Shown here one piece after another: positions 23,201 to 32,394 of a DNA stretch of 52,544 nt. This DNA comes from Microcoleus sp. FACHB-61. Its GTDB lineage: Bacteria; Cyanobacteriota; Cyanobacteriia; Cyanobacteriales; Microcoleaceae. A program made the position numbers and the translations under genes. The notes under the pieces are model-generated. The model had not been told where the DNA came from. It searched no databases and was given only the letters and a program-made list of their open reading frames with translations. How positions within the stretch are numbered: position 1 is the first letter of the stretch; the number at the start of each line of letters is the position of its first letter. Where the stretch lies: contig JACJNY010000060.1 of the NCBI GenBank assembly GCA_014695295.1, forward strand, positions 1-52,544, in the 5' to 3' direction.

Positions 23201-25247
23201 GACTGAAGGCATAGCTTACGACATCGACCACCGCATCTGTCTTCCCTCAGGAGAAATCAGGCACGTTAACGCTAAAGGACAAGCTGTTAAAAATGAGTTT
23301 GGTCAGGTGGTGCGGCTGTTTGGCACCGCAATGGACATTACCCAGCGCAAAAAAGCCGAAACTGCTTTGCAAGAAAGCGAACAGCGATTTCGAGCTGTAT
23401 TTGAACAAGCGGCGCTCGGCATTGTTAAAGTGTGGTCCGACGGTCAATTTTTGAATGCAAATCAAGGCTTTTGCAATATTGTCGGCTACTCAGAAGTAGA
23501 ACTGAAAGGGCGAACTGTTGGGGATATTTCTCACCCGGAAGATGTAGCAGCCGATGTCGAGTCCCGTGACAGATTGTTAGCTGGAGAAATTTGGAATTAT
23601 TCAATAGAAAAACGCTTTGTTCGCAAAGACAGTTCATTGGTGTGGACTAATGTGACTGTATCTTTAGTGCGAGATGGGTTGGGTAAACCGAGCTACTTAA
23701 TTGGTGTGATTGAAGATATTAGCCCTCGCAAACTTGCCGAGGCTATCTTGCGCCAGCAATTAAAGCGAGAACGTTTGGTTGTAGGGATGCTGGAACGCAT
23801 TCGCTCTTCTCTAAATTTAGAAGAGATTTTGACAAAAGCTGTTGCTGAAGTACGGCAATTTTTGCAAACAGATCGGACAGTTATTTATCGCTTTAATCCC
23901 GATTGGAGCGGTTTTGTAACTGTCGAGTCTGTTGACCAAAATTGGCAGTCGATTCAGGGAATAACTATTAACGATTCCTGCTTTGAAGACAGCTATGCTT
24001 CTGCTTACGAACACGGTCGCCCTCTAGCTGTGGATGATATTTACAAAGCTGGTCTTTCCGAGTGCTACATTAATTTATTAAGTCAATTTCAGGTGCGAGC
24101 TAATTTGGTAGTGCCGATTTTGCAAGGCGGGAAGTTGTGGGGGCTATTGATTGCCCACGAGTGCGCGGGCCCCCGCCAATGGCTGGAAATTGAGGTCGAG
24201 TGTCTCAAACAAATTAGCGTACAGTTGGCGATCGCGATCCAGCAATCAATGCTGTTTGAGCAAGCACAAACTGAAATTGCCGATCGCAAACAAGCCGAGT
24301 CAGCTTTGCAGGAATCGGAAGCGCGAGAACGTTCAAAAGCGCTAGAGTTAGAAGCAGCTATTAACAAACTCAGAACCACTCAAGCTCAGCTCGTTCAAAA
24401 TGAAAAAATGGTGAGTTTGGGTCAGTTAGTTGCTGGTGTTGCTCACGAAATTAATAACCCCGTTAGCTTTATTCACGGCAATCTCAGTCCGGCTCGCCAT
24501 TACACTTTAGATTTGCTGGAATTGATTAAAGTTTACCAGCATTACTGTCCTAATCCTCCGGCCCAAGTCTTGAAGAAAATTGATGAAATAGACTTGGATT
24601 ATATTGCTGATGATTTCCCGAAATTGTTTAAATCGATGCAAGTAGGAACCGAGCGAATTGTCGAGATCGTGAAATCCTTGCGCAACTTTTCCCGCTTGGA
24701 CGAGTCCGCTGGGAAGTCGGTCAACATTCACGAGGGAATTGATAGCACTTTGATGATTTTGCAAAATCGGTTAAAATCTCACAGCAGCCGTCCGGGGATT
24801 CAGATAGTTAAAGATTACCAACTATTGCCGCAAATTGAATGTTTTCCGGGAGAGTTAAATCAGGTATTTATGAATATTTTGATTAATGCGATCGATGCTT
24901 TGGAAGAACGGGATCAGGAGCGTCCGATCGAGGATTGCGACCGACATCCCAGCACGATCGCTATTCGCAGTTATCAGACTGCTGCGGACTTCGTAGCGGT
25001 ATCTATTGCGGACAACGGTCGGGGGATACCCGACTCGGTGCGATCGAGGCTGTTCGATCCGTTTTTCACGACTAAACCTGTGGGCAAGGGCACGGGTTTG
25101 GGACTGTCGATTTCTCACTCGATTATAGTCGATCGGCACGGCGGCCGATTGAGCTGTATTTCGACACCGGGAAAGGGAGCGGAGTTTTTGATTGAAATTC
25201 CAGTGCGGCCGAATTTAACTGGTATGAGATCAAATAGGGGGGAATAA
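20223..25247 (+). CDS. Giant REC-PAS8-GAF histidine kinase with cyanobacteriochrome-like GAF
   Basis: The protein has 1674 residues, is soluble, and is paralogous to the kinase at 11658 (same MISV start, same receiver, matching PAS2 with [10 protein letters not shown]). Order: receiver with Asp68; eight PAS units between about 145 and 1167; GAF (about 1182-1347); coiled coil; HisKA with His1408 (GVAHEINNP); and HATPase with [16 protein letters not shown] and GTGLGLS. Unlike its paralogue it has no C-terminal receiver. The GAF keeps DSCF (Asp1251, Cys1253) and, exactly 28 residues on, Cys1281. Cys1281 is followed by Tyr1282 where the canonical cyanobacteriochrome has His. Covalent bilin binding is therefore plausible but less certain. 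The gene is convergent with the diguanylate cyclase gene at 25509. Confidence 0.92.
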   Translation: MISVFESTLTPACLKVLLVEDSAEDAEFIQELLSERRQGQSIHLTNVVSLREAIEILSCQIFDVILLDLSLPDSPKLNTLFRLQDCSINIPIVILTAADDEELGVELIAAGAQDYLVKRQVDSRLLGRTLRCAIARQKRQAEWQKSQEKYQQVVNNIKEVVFETNTAGNWTFLNPAWTEITGFTVDESLGTSCLSYIPSDDQYQYLNSLRGLREKQETSCCYQIRYLTKDGEIRWVEVQEFLRLGWDGAAQGTTGTIHDITDKILALSELEASKKFLNYTIDAVADPIFVKDEQHRWILLNDAFCKLIGKQREELLGKSDYDFFPKQEAEIFWQNDEQVFRTGEENESEEIFTDGSGAQHILSTKKTVFDNIGDSKILVGIIRDITLDRRKQLALQESEARLRQLAANLPGIIYQFRLSTDGKKSVPYISSGSRNLYELAPENIQQNPQLLFSCIHPDDRQRFQESLAVSAANMQPWHQEWRAIVPSGKLKWMQGVSSRPERVDCPTEIGQEGDIVWEGMVLDITDLKQAEAALRESEARFRSLVENIPGAICRSLYDADGTMVFISDEIEAISGYPAEDFIHNNRWSFANLIHEADKEMVDRQVSAAVESKQPYNIEYRIVRADGAVRWMSERGRPTYNLEGLVLWLDRAIFDITDRKQAELTLCLVTQAVDSASDAIAIADLDGYSVYHNQAFIQRYGYTVEELNNAGGPAVMYAKSQDLRKLFRVLRKGFSWNTEIEIKTKSGEIIETFLRADCIKDSASQPIGMIAIIAELTELKRTESALKLSQERLQLAVSGSSLGLWDWNIATGETYFDLQWKSMLGYAETEIENNLQGWESLLHPEDRLKVMESLNSYLEGATDIYEFEFRMLNKAGNWQWIMAIGKVVEYDEWGAPLRMTGTHKDISARVAAEAEKTQLIASLQLLADQLQEAQKIARIGNWEFDRAAGIITWSEELFRVYGRELKRPPTMEELLEQIHPDDKERFTEVVKKAVTEGIAYDIDHRICLPSGEIRHVNAKGQAVKNEFGQVVRLFGTAMDITQRKKAETALQESEQRFRAVFEQAALGIVKVWSDGQFLNANQGFCNIVGYSEVELKGRTVGDISHPEDVAADVESRDRLLAGEIWNYSIEKRFVRKDSSLVWTNVTVSLVRDGLGKPSYLIGVIEDISPRKLAEAILRQQLKRERLVVGMLERIRSSLNLEEILTKAVAEVRQFLQTDRTVIYRFNPDWSGFVTVESVDQNWQSIQGITINDSCFEDSYASAYEHGRPLAVDDIYKAGLSECYINLLSQFQVRANLVVPILQGGKLWGLLIAHECAGPRQWLEIEVECLKQISVQLAIAIQQSMLFEQAQTEIADRKQAESALQESEARERSKALELEAAINKLRTTQAQLVQNEKMVSLGQLVAGVAHEINNPVSFIHGNLSPARHYTLDLLELIKVYQHYCPNPPAQVLKKIDEIDLDYIADDFPKLFKSMQVGTERIVEIVKSLRNFSRLDESAGKSVNIHEGIDSTLMILQNRLKSHSSRPGIQIVKDYQLLPQIECFPGELNQVFMNILINAIDALEERDQERPIEDCDRHPSTIAIRSYQTAADFVAVSIADNGRGIPDSVRSRLFDPFFTTKPVGKGTGLGLSISHSIIVDRHGGRLSCISTPGKGAEFLIEIPVRPNLTGMRSNRGE

Positions 25248-25460
25248 ATTAAAAATTGCTAATTTGAAATTAGGGATAGGTAATGGGTAATATCAAATAC
25301 GGTAGCATCGGAATTATACCCTGCAAGCGAGCATTCCCGTAGCTCCGGCCCACTCGATCGCGTCCCGCTCGCACTGCACTCCAAAAATTATTATTCCGAT
25401 GCAAAGGTCAACGATAGGAGCTATGAGTTGTGAGTTGTGAGTGAAAAATTAAACACGATA

Positions 25461-25493
25461 TTACTAATTACTAATTACTAATTACTAATTACC
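25461..25493. repeat. Tandem heptamer repeat TTACTAA
   Basis: Four perfect TTACTAA units (25461-25488) plus a partial fifth lie in the 261-base gap between the convergent kinase and cyclase genes. The rest of the gap shows no clear bidirectional terminator. Confidence 0.8.
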
Positions 25494-25508
25494 AATTGCC
25501 TTCAACTT

Positions 25509-27170
25509 TTACCTAAAAATCCGGGAAGATTCCGAGTTACTGCTGGCGTGACAAATGCGATTTTTGCCTTCGGTTTTGGCTTGAAAAAGGGCGCTGTCAG
25601 CGCTGCGAATTAGGGTGTCGGGAGATTCCTGGGCAGAAGGAATCGCCGTAGCACTGCCGCAACTGAGGGTAACGTAGGGGCCGATCGACGATCGCGCGTG
25701 GGGCAGTTTCAAGCTGGCGATAGCGTCGCAAATTTTCCGGGCGACAGCGTTTGCCCCTTCGGCGCTAGTGTTGGGCAGCACTACGGCAAATTCTTCGCCA
25801 CCGTAGCGGGCGGCCAAATCCCCAGCCCGGTTGGTCGATCTGGCGATCGCCCCGGCAACTTGGCGCAAACAATCGTCCCCGCCGAGGTGCCCATAAAACT
25901 CGTTGTAAAGTTTAAAAAAGTCGATGTCAAACATAATTAGAGACAGGGGCAGTTCCTCTCTTGCCAATCTGCGCCACTCTAATCTCAAAACGCGATCGAA
26001 CTGGCGGCGGTTGGCAATGCCAGTCAGTCCGTCAGTAGTTGCCAGTTGCTGCAATTTTTGATTGGCTATTGCTAGCTGGCGGTAAAGTTGAGATTGTTCG
26101 ATCGCGATCGCCATTTGATTTGCCAAGTGCTGTAAAAAATCTATTTCCCACTGCTGCCATTCCCTGACACCGCTGCAATTGTATGCTGTCAGCATTCCCC
26201 ACAAACTATTGCCATTTTCGGCGGGCGAATCCGGCGCCATTAAACCCTGCGCCTGCGGTTTGCCGCTCGCCGGCAGCCAGATATAATTTTCGGCTGCATC
26301 TTGATTTTTTTCTGCTTCCAAAACAGAGCTTTCTTGTGTTTTGTTTACCGTTTCCCAGTCCCCAGATTGCCAAATTGGAACGCTTACAACTGCTGTCATT
26401 TCACAATCTGCCAGCAATTCTTTGCAACTGCCAGCCAAGTCGGCAGCGCTGACATCTGCTATTGCTTGTACCGACTGGGATTCGACCAAAATAAAGCAAG
26501 ACACCGCCAAAGCAGCATTAATATTTTGGTTTTCAATATAACCCAATGGCAAACCGTCACCTGCGACGATCGCACCTTTTTGGTCTTCTCCGTCGAGTTG
26601 AGACGCCCAATCCTGACAGCGATAAATTAAAACGCGGTCTGTTTTGAGAAATTGACGCACTTCTGCGACGGTACTTTGGAGAATGCTTGCCGCGTCTATT
26701 GAGGATCGAATATGTTCGATCATTTTGCCCAACAGCCGCTCTCGGAGGGCCTGCTGCCGCAATTGTTCTTCGATTTTTTGGCGTTCGATCGCGTAATGGA
26801 TTGCCCGCACCAGCACTTCTCTGTGAAATCTTCCCTTTACCAAACAATCTTGAGCGCCGCAGCGCAATACCGACAGCGCCGTATTTTCATTGTTCATATC
26901 TGTCACCACCAGAATTGGCACTGTGGGCCATCGCGCTTTCAAAACTGCGATCGCCTCGCTTCCCACCAAGCTGTCTGACACGGACAAATCTAATAGTACG
27001 GCGTCAAACTTTTCTACTTCCAGACACGCGAGTCCTCTTTCCAGAGACTTAACGGTTTGGAGAAGAAATAGAGACTCGTTGAATGACCCTAAAAGGTCTT
27101 CGATCATTGTCGGAGCTGCGAGGTCATCCTCAACAAACAAAATTTTCAGACACTGGTTACGTGTTAACAC
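25509..27170 (-). CDS. Diguanylate cyclase, REC-GAF-GGDEF
   Basis: This 553-residue soluble protein makes cyclic di-GMP from two GTP. The receiver (about 8-130) has Asp61 in VLLDLSVSDS. The GAF (about 150-355) aligns with the GAFs of the two giant kinases. It keeps both cysteines (SCF at Cys225 and SCK at Cys249), but the Asp of DXCF is Val and the residue after the second Cys is Lys. The GGDEF domain (about 385-540) has TTDGLTGIANRRQFD and an intact active site GGEEF at 457-461. RAGD at 448-451, five residues before it, matches the RxxD inhibitory site. The start is GTG 27170. It lies last in the minus-strand train, 129 bases after the Rcp1-like receiver, and is the only recognisable output enzyme of the locus. 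Confidence 0.92.
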   Translation of the reverse strand: MLTRNQCLKILFVEDDLAAPTMIEDLLGSFNESLFLLQTVKSLERGLACLEVEKFDAVLLDLSVSDSLVGSEAIAVLKARWPTVPILVVTDMNNENTALSVLRCGAQDCLVKGRFHREVLVRAIHYAIERQKIEEQLRQQALRERLLGKMIEHIRSSIDAASILQSTVAEVRQFLKTDRVLIYRCQDWASQLDGEDQKGAIVAGDGLPLGYIENQNINAALAVSCFILVESQSVQAIADVSAADLAGSCKELLADCEMTAVVSVPIWQSGDWETVNKTQESSVLEAEKNQDAAENYIWLPASGKPQAQGLMAPDSPAENGNSLWGMLTAYNCSGVREWQQWEIDFLQHLANQMAIAIEQSQLYRQLAIANQKLQQLATTDGLTGIANRRQFDRVLRLEWRRLAREELPLSLIMFDIDFFKLYNEFYGHLGGDDCLRQVAGAIARSTNRAGDLAARYGGEEFAVVLPNTSAEGANAVARKICDAIASLKLPHARSSIGPYVTLSCGSATAIPSAQESPDTLIRSADSALFQAKTEGKNRICHASSNSESSRIFR

Positions 27171-27299
27171 AACTATAGCGTTCGGAGCGGGGCGAAGGAA
27201 ACTTGTGAGTTTTGATAGCGAGACTTGCGATCGGGCTAATATGTCGGTTTATCTAATTTACTCTACACTAAAACTATAAATTTATCCCTCAATGAAAAT

Positions 27300-27752
27300 T
27301 TACATATCCGGCGGGAGTGAAACAATTTCAAACCAATACTTACATAAAGTCTTCATTACTTCAAGCAATCCTTCAAAAGTGACTGGTTTGGATATGAAAG
27401 AATTGGCACCCAAGCGGTAGCAAAGCAAGATATCTCCGCGCCGGTGCGAAGTTGTGAGGATTACAACCGGAATTTGTTGCAAATGGGGGTCAGATCTGAT
27501 CGAAGTTAGCGTTTCTCGCCCGTCAAGCCTAGGCATATTCAGATCCAAAAGTATCAGGTCTGGCTGGTTCCAATTGCTGCTACCAACATATTGACCGCGA
27601 CGGTACAAATAGTCTAGCACTTGTTCTCCATTTTCCACAAATTCGCTCTTAATTGCTAAAGGAACTTCTCGCAGTGCTTCCTGCAGCAAAAAGCGCGTGT
27701 CCTCGTCATCGTTTGCTATTAAAAGAGTAAATGTTTTCTTTTTATAATTCAC
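27300..27752 (-). CDS. Rcp1-like single-domain response regulator
   Basis: This 150-residue stand-alone receiver has Asp70 in LILLDLNMPRLDG, an acidic pair in ANDDED, TTS for the switch Thr/Ser, and SKP for the conserved Lys. The insertion DYLYRRGQY and the overall pattern are those of the Rcp1 family, which partners phytochrome-type kinases. The likely partner is the phytochrome-like kinase two genes upstream (28239-30146). The GTG start at 27752 has GAGG 8 bases upstream and overlaps the stop of the preceding small frame (GTGA), so translational coupling is likely. Confidence 0.9.
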   Translation of the reverse strand: MNYKKKTFTLLIANDDEDTRFLLQEALREVPLAIKSEFVENGEQVLDYLYRRGQYVGSSNWNQPDLILLDLNMPRLDGRETLTSIRSDPHLQQIPVVILTTSHRRGDILLCYRLGANSFISKPVTFEGLLEVMKTLCKYWFEIVSLPPDM

Positions 27753-27919
27753 CGCTTTGCCTCACTAATAACGGCTTTTGTGAGGTTGCGGGACTTTGAT
27801 ATGGGTTTTAGTCCCTGCAAAGCATCTGTTACCATCATCCGGCAAATCTGCCTGAGAACACTGTATTTGTGTTGCAGCAATTTACCGTTTTCGTTGATTT
27901 GCAAAGATTTGCGAATCAT
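27749..27919 (-). CDS. Possible small protein coupled to the Rcp1-like gene
   Basis: This is a 56-residue frame (MIRKSLQINENGK...AVISEAKR) whose TGA overlaps the GTG of the downstream receiver by three bases. The same frame stays open to a GTG at 28066, giving 105 residues, but the extra part looks less protein-like (many Ser, Cys, Arg). I recognise no family. The coupling arrangement is the main support; it may be only an untranslated spacer. Confidence 0.3.
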   Translation of the reverse strand: MIRKSLQINENGKLLQHKYSVLRQICRMMVTDALQGLKPISKSRNLTKAVISEAKR

Positions 27920-28238
27920 GCTTGTTTCACTTGGCAGTCTGTCCGAGAACCGACAAACTGCAAAGACATCACAAATCCTTGTCCGCGAACTACTAGGCCA
28001 ACTACTGCATCCCAAAGCAAGATGCTCTGGATACAGTTGAAAAAAACTGAGAATTCTTGCGTGCACCGCTGATTTATAAGCTGTAGAAGGATCGAGCTAA
28101 TAGATTTATCTTGATAGATTCTTAGCTTGATGTCATCAGTGAATATGCTACACTTTATGAGCATTTTTGTAAAGAAAAGATAAAGAGATTTAAAGCTTAA
28201 GTAAAGGACGGGTGACTGCTCTAGGCGGACTCCTGACT

Positions 28239-30146
28239 TCACTTTGGTATAGGAATAGAAAAATAAAAAGTTGAGCCTCGATTGGGTTCTGATTCTACCC
28301 AAAGGCGGCCGCCATGCCGTTCGGCAATTCTTTGACAAATCGCTAAACCGATACCAGTTCCAGAATACTGTTTTTGGGTGTGCAAGCGCTGAAAAATCTG
28401 AAAAATTCGCGGATGGTACTGTTCGGCAATCCCAATACCGTTGTCCTGCACTGAAAACACCCAGCTATCCCCCTGACGCGAAGCACCCACATGCACCACC
28501 GGCGCCTCGCTGCTGCGGTACTTAATGGCGTTGCCAATTAAATTTTGAAACAGTTGCAGCAGTTGAAAACTGTCACCTCTTACCCTTGGCAAATCGCCCC
28601 TAGTAACAGAAGCTTGCTCTTGGCGGATGGCCAACTGCAAATTAGCGCAAGCATCCTCAAAAACCAGGTTGCAATCTATCACATCAAAAGGTTTCTCACT
28701 GCGACCTACCCGCGAATATTCTAGCAAGTCATCAATCAGCGCCTGCATCCGTCCGCAAGAATTAACAATATTGCGGATAAATTTATTTCCTTGGGCATCA
28801 AGTTGGTTCTGACAGCGCTTTTCTAATAGTTGAGCGTAGCCCGCAATAGTGCTCAAAGGCGCTTGCAAATCGTGAGAAGCCACGTAGGCAAACTGTTCGA
28901 GTTCGGCATTAGAACGAGTTAATTCTTGAGCGTAGCGGGTCTGAGTGTCTAAACTCGCTTGCAGCAGTTCTTGTACCAGCTTGCGCTCGGAAATATCCTC
29001 GATCGCACAAATCAAATACTGCGGCGTCCCCTTGGAATCGCGCATTGCTGAAACCGTAACATTCGTCCAGCGCACTGCCTCATCTTTGCAGAGCAAACGC
29101 TTTTCTAGAGAAAAAGTTTGAATGTTCCCGGATAACAGCGAGCGCACGTATTCTCTGTCAGCTTCGATGTCATCCGGGTGAGTAATTGCCTGCCAATTTT
29201 GCTGCAACAATTCCGATTCTGTATAGCGGACAATTTGGCAAAAGCCGGGATTTACTCGCATAAATTGGCCGCCAAGCGCGGTTTTAGCTATGCCGACCGC
29301 AGCTTGCTCGAATATCGCGCGGAAGCGTTCTTCGCTGTCTCGCAGGGCAATTTCTGCTCGTTTGCGATCGGTGATGTTGCGAAATGTTACTGCCAGACCG
29401 TCGTTTAATTTGACCGCAACAATGTGCAGCCAAACAATTGTATCTCGCTCGTATTCGTAATAAAATTCTTGGTCTACAGTTTCTCCTGTTTCTACTACAG
29501 AAACATACAAATCAAATAACCCGTTATTGCTAACTTGGGAAATTTCCGCCAACAAATTCTTGCCAACTATCTCATTTAATCGCAGACCATAAAATTTTTC
29601 GGCTGCCGGGTTGATCAACAGCCACTGGAAATCCACAATATTTCCCTCACTGTTGCGGACGGCGGAATAAGCCACCACACAGTCTAAGGAACTATTTAAT
29701 ATGCTCGCAAGCAGCGACTGCGACTGTTGCAGTTGATGATTTTGCTCTTTTAATTGCTGTTGCAGTTTTTGCAAGCCGACTTGCTTGTCGATGCGCGCTA
29801 AAACTTCTTCTACTTGAAATGGTTTAGTAATATAGTCGGCGCCGCCAACTCGAAAAGCTTGTAGCTTATCGTTCATTTCATCTAATACACTTAAAAAAAT
29901 TACCGGAATTTGTTCGGTTTCCGCTGTCGCTTTCAGCCTCCGACAAACTTCATAACCGTTCATTTCCGGCATTCTAATGTCGAGCAAAATTAAATGGGGG
30001 CAATGGGCGATCGCAACATTCAACGCCAGTTGACCGCAAATAGCTCGGTAAACTTGATACCCCTGGGCTGTCAGCAGCTTGGATAAGAACCGCAGATTGC
30101 TCGGTTGGTCATCAACCACCAATACTTTAATTTGGCTATTATCCAT
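28239..30146 (-). CDS. REC-PAS-PAS phytochrome-like histidine kinase
   Basis: The protein has 635 residues and is soluble. A receiver (about 5-120) carries Asp56 in LILLDIRMPEMNG. A Gln-rich coiled coil (about 125-145) precedes two PAS units (about 145-265, and 270-390 with FEQAAVGIAKTALGG). The dimerisation domain has His425 in VASHDLQAPLSTIAGYAQLL. The HD-LQAPL form and the following LLEYSRVGR are typical of kinases close to cyanobacterial phytochromes. The ATPase domain has NLIGNAIKYR, DNGIGI and GTGIGLA. Its ATG follows the stop of the upstream gene with no gap, so the two are one transcription unit. Confidence 0.93.
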   Translation of the reverse strand: MDNSQIKVLVVDDQPSNLRFLSKLLTAQGYQVYRAICGQLALNVAIAHCPHLILLDIRMPEMNGYEVCRRLKATAETEQIPVIFLSVLDEMNDKLQAFRVGGADYITKPFQVEEVLARIDKQVGLQKLQQQLKEQNHQLQQSQSLLASILNSSLDCVVAYSAVRNSEGNIVDFQWLLINPAAEKFYGLRLNEIVGKNLLAEISQVSNNGLFDLYVSVVETGETVDQEFYYEYERDTIVWLHIVAVKLNDGLAVTFRNITDRKRAEIALRDSEERFRAIFEQAAVGIAKTALGGQFMRVNPGFCQIVRYTESELLQQNWQAITHPDDIEADREYVRSLLSGNIQTFSLEKRLLCKDEAVRWTNVTVSAMRDSKGTPQYLICAIEDISERKLVQELLQASLDTQTRYAQELTRSNAELEQFAYVASHDLQAPLSTIAGYAQLLEKRCQNQLDAQGNKFIRNIVNSCGRMQALIDDLLEYSRVGRSEKPFDVIDCNLVFEDACANLQLAIRQEQASVTRGDLPRVRGDSFQLLQLFQNLIGNAIKYRSSEAPVVHVGASRQGDSWVFSVQDNGIGIAEQYHPRIFQIFQRLHTQKQYSGTGIGLAICQRIAERHGGRLWVESEPNRGSTFYFSIPIPK

Positions 30147-32084
30147 TTATTTTAAACTCGATTGAGTTAAATCCATTATCTTGTCGAGTCGGTAATCAGT
30201 AAGTAAATCTTTTAAAGCATGAGCTAAAGTTGGATGACTTTCCCAGATGCGATCGACAATTTGAATCGCCAGCTCTTCATTAACATCATTAGCTGCGTCG
30301 TAGAGTTCCTGCACCCAACTTTGAGGCATCTGGGCCAGCAGCCCTCCGAAAAATGAATCGGGTTTTTCGCTCACAAAATAAGGGCGTAAAGCCCCGACAG
30401 GTAGCCGGGACAACTCTTGATAAATATAGCGCACTCCCAAGTAGCAAGCTATCTTATCAAAGAGGATTTGTTCTTGAAAAGGTTTCCGCACAAAATCGTC
30501 GCAACCTGCGGCGATAATTTCGCCTTTTCTTTCCTCAAAAGTGCTAGCAGTCAGAGCAATAATTACAGGTCGCTGCTGAGTTTGTTTCTCTTTAGCTCTA
30601 ATTTGTCTGACAGCTTCAAAACCGTCCATTACTGGCATTCGCGTATCTAGCCAAATTAAATGAGGCTGCCAACTTTCCCAAATTTCAACAGCTTGGTGAC
30701 CGTTTTCCGCTTCTCGGACTTCAAAACCAATTGGTTGCAGCATTTTAACCAGCAGCAGCCGATTTTCTTGATTGTCGTCAATTGCTAAAATCCGATAAAC
30801 CGGTTGATCTGCTTCTAATCCGATCACCCGCTGCAATGTCGCGACTGTTATTTCAGACGAAGTAGCGGGAAATACTCGGATATTAAATTTAAAGCTCGTT
30901 CCCTCACCTAAAACACTGACTACCCCAATATCTCCGCCCATTATCTGCACATATTTTTTAGTAATTGTCAAACCCAATCCCGTACCTTCAGCCGCTTTTC
31001 TACCAGCTTCAGTTTGCACGAAAGCATCAAATAAAGTGTCAAACTCTGCGGCTGCTATGCCAACTCCCGTATCTTCAACTTCAAACAAAATTAAAAATGG
31101 ATCGCCCGAGGTAGAGCTAGGAGCCATTTCCGATTCGGCGAGCTGCTGCGTGCTTTCCACGCTCACGCGCAGCCAAATACGACCGCCGTCGAGAGTAAAT
31201 TTTATGGCATTTCCCAGCAGGTTAATTAAGCATACGCGCAGCTTTTTTTCGTCAGTTTTTATATATTGGGGAACATTCGCCTGCACGAAAAATCTCAGTT
31301 GCAAATGCTTACTTTCCGCTTTGATTTGAAACATTTCTTCGAGAGTATCAAGAAGTTGATAAAGATCAAAGCTGCGTTCATCTAAGCCAATTATCCCTGC
31401 TTCTATTTTCGACAAGTCTAAAACCTCGTTAATTAGTTCCAGCAAATGTTGACCACTGCGGTTAATAATTCGGAGATTTTCGAGATTTTCGTGGCTGAGT
31501 GAATAGTCGCGGCTCATGACTTCGGTAAAACCTAAGATGGCGTTCAGGGGAGTCCGCAATTCGTGGCTCATGTTGGCAACGAATTGACTTTTTGCCAGCG
31601 ATGCAGCGGCAGCGGCTTCTTCGGCTTTTTTGCGTTCTATTATTTCTTGTTGCAGTTCGGTATTGCGATCGAGCAATTGTTTTTTCAGTCTTTGGATAGT
31701 TAGCTGGTGTTCAATTCTAGCTAAAACTTCTGCTACATGAAATGGTTTTGTGATAAAATCCACACCTCCAACTTGAAAGGCGGTTACTTTGTCCAATACT
31801 TCATCTAAAGCGCTGATAAAAATCACTGGAATTTCTGATGTTTCCTCTTGGGCCTTGAGCTGCCTGCAGACTTCGTAGCCGTCCATTTCCGGCATTTTGA
31901 TGTCCAGCAAAATCAGGTCGGGAGAACCAGATCGCGCCGCTCTGATTGCCATTTTGCCGTTAATTACGCCCCGGACTTTGTAGCCGCGATCCAACAGCGT
32001 TGCTGATAAAACTTGCAGATTTTCTGGAGTATCGTCAACAATTAGTATGTTGCCTTTATTCTCTTCTGTTTGATTGCTGGTCAT
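30147..32084 (-). CDS. Hybrid histidine kinase REC-HisKA-HATPase-REC
   Basis: This 645-residue soluble protein has no PAS or GAF sensor, so it probably takes its input from its N-terminal receiver (Asp61, LILLDIKMPEMDG). A coiled coil leads to HisKA with His174 ([15 protein letters not shown]), then HATPase (LINLLGNAIKF, DTGVGI, GTGLGLT). The second receiver has Asp480 (LIWLDTRMPVMDG) and a helical tail (about 550-645) with WVQELYDAAND. The tail and kinase core resemble those of the 1052-aa neighbour, so the two are duplicates. Direct abutment with the next gene (stop then ATG) indicates co-transcription. Confidence 0.93.
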   Translation of the reverse strand: MTSNQTEENKGNILIVDDTPENLQVLSATLLDRGYKVRGVINGKMAIRAARSGSPDLILLDIKMPEMDGYEVCRQLKAQEETSEIPVIFISALDEVLDKVTAFQVGGVDFITKPFHVAEVLARIEHQLTIQRLKKQLLDRNTELQQEIIERKKAEEAAAAASLAKSQFVANMSHELRTPLNAILGFTEVMSRDYSLSHENLENLRIINRSGQHLLELINEVLDLSKIEAGIIGLDERSFDLYQLLDTLEEMFQIKAESKHLQLRFFVQANVPQYIKTDEKKLRVCLINLLGNAIKFTLDGGRIWLRVSVESTQQLAESEMAPSSTSGDPFLILFEVEDTGVGIAAAEFDTLFDAFVQTEAGRKAAEGTGLGLTITKKYVQIMGGDIGVVSVLGEGTSFKFNIRVFPATSSEITVATLQRVIGLEADQPVYRILAIDDNQENRLLLVKMLQPIGFEVREAENGHQAVEIWESWQPHLIWLDTRMPVMDGFEAVRQIRAKEKQTQQRPVIIALTASTFEERKGEIIAAGCDDFVRKPFQEQILFDKIACYLGVRYIYQELSRLPVGALRPYFVSEKPDSFFGGLLAQMPQSWVQELYDAANDVNEELAIQIVDRIWESHPTLAHALKDLLTDYRLDKIMDLTQSSLK

Positions 32085-32394
32085 CGAGCGCTATTTTTTG
32101 CTAAATTGAGAATTGTTGAGATTATGAAAACTGGTTAAATCGTCATTATAGCACTCCCTCGTGAATCAACTACTTTTATATTTACAGAACTTATAACATT
32201 AGAGATTTTAGATTTTAGATTGGCGAATGACTGATGATTCCCAGGGCTGGGAGCTTGGCTACAGGTAAATTAGCCGATCGCCCGCGGGCGAGTTTACAAA
32301 TAGTGGACAGACCTAAATCATCAATAATCCTCAACCTGCGCCTCTCTCTTCTTTTTACCCTGAGCGAAGTCGAAGAGCCTTCTTGCTTCTTCCT
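32085..32394. other. Gap inside the minus-strand kinase train
   Basis: The 310 bases between two kinases contain TTTAGAT heptamers at about 32204-32220 and no gene. Because of this length, an internal promoter for the 645-aa kinase and the genes after it is possible; I cannot identify one. Confidence 0.4.

Noticed and set aside
25461..25493. CRISPR-like array
   Set aside because: The heptamers are directly adjacent with no spacers; the same holds at 8062, 11371 and 41779.
27916..28338. 140-aa minus frame overlapping the 3' end of the phytochrome-like kinase
   Set aside because: It is an alternative frame of the kinase's C-terminus and its spacer, with no domain of its own.
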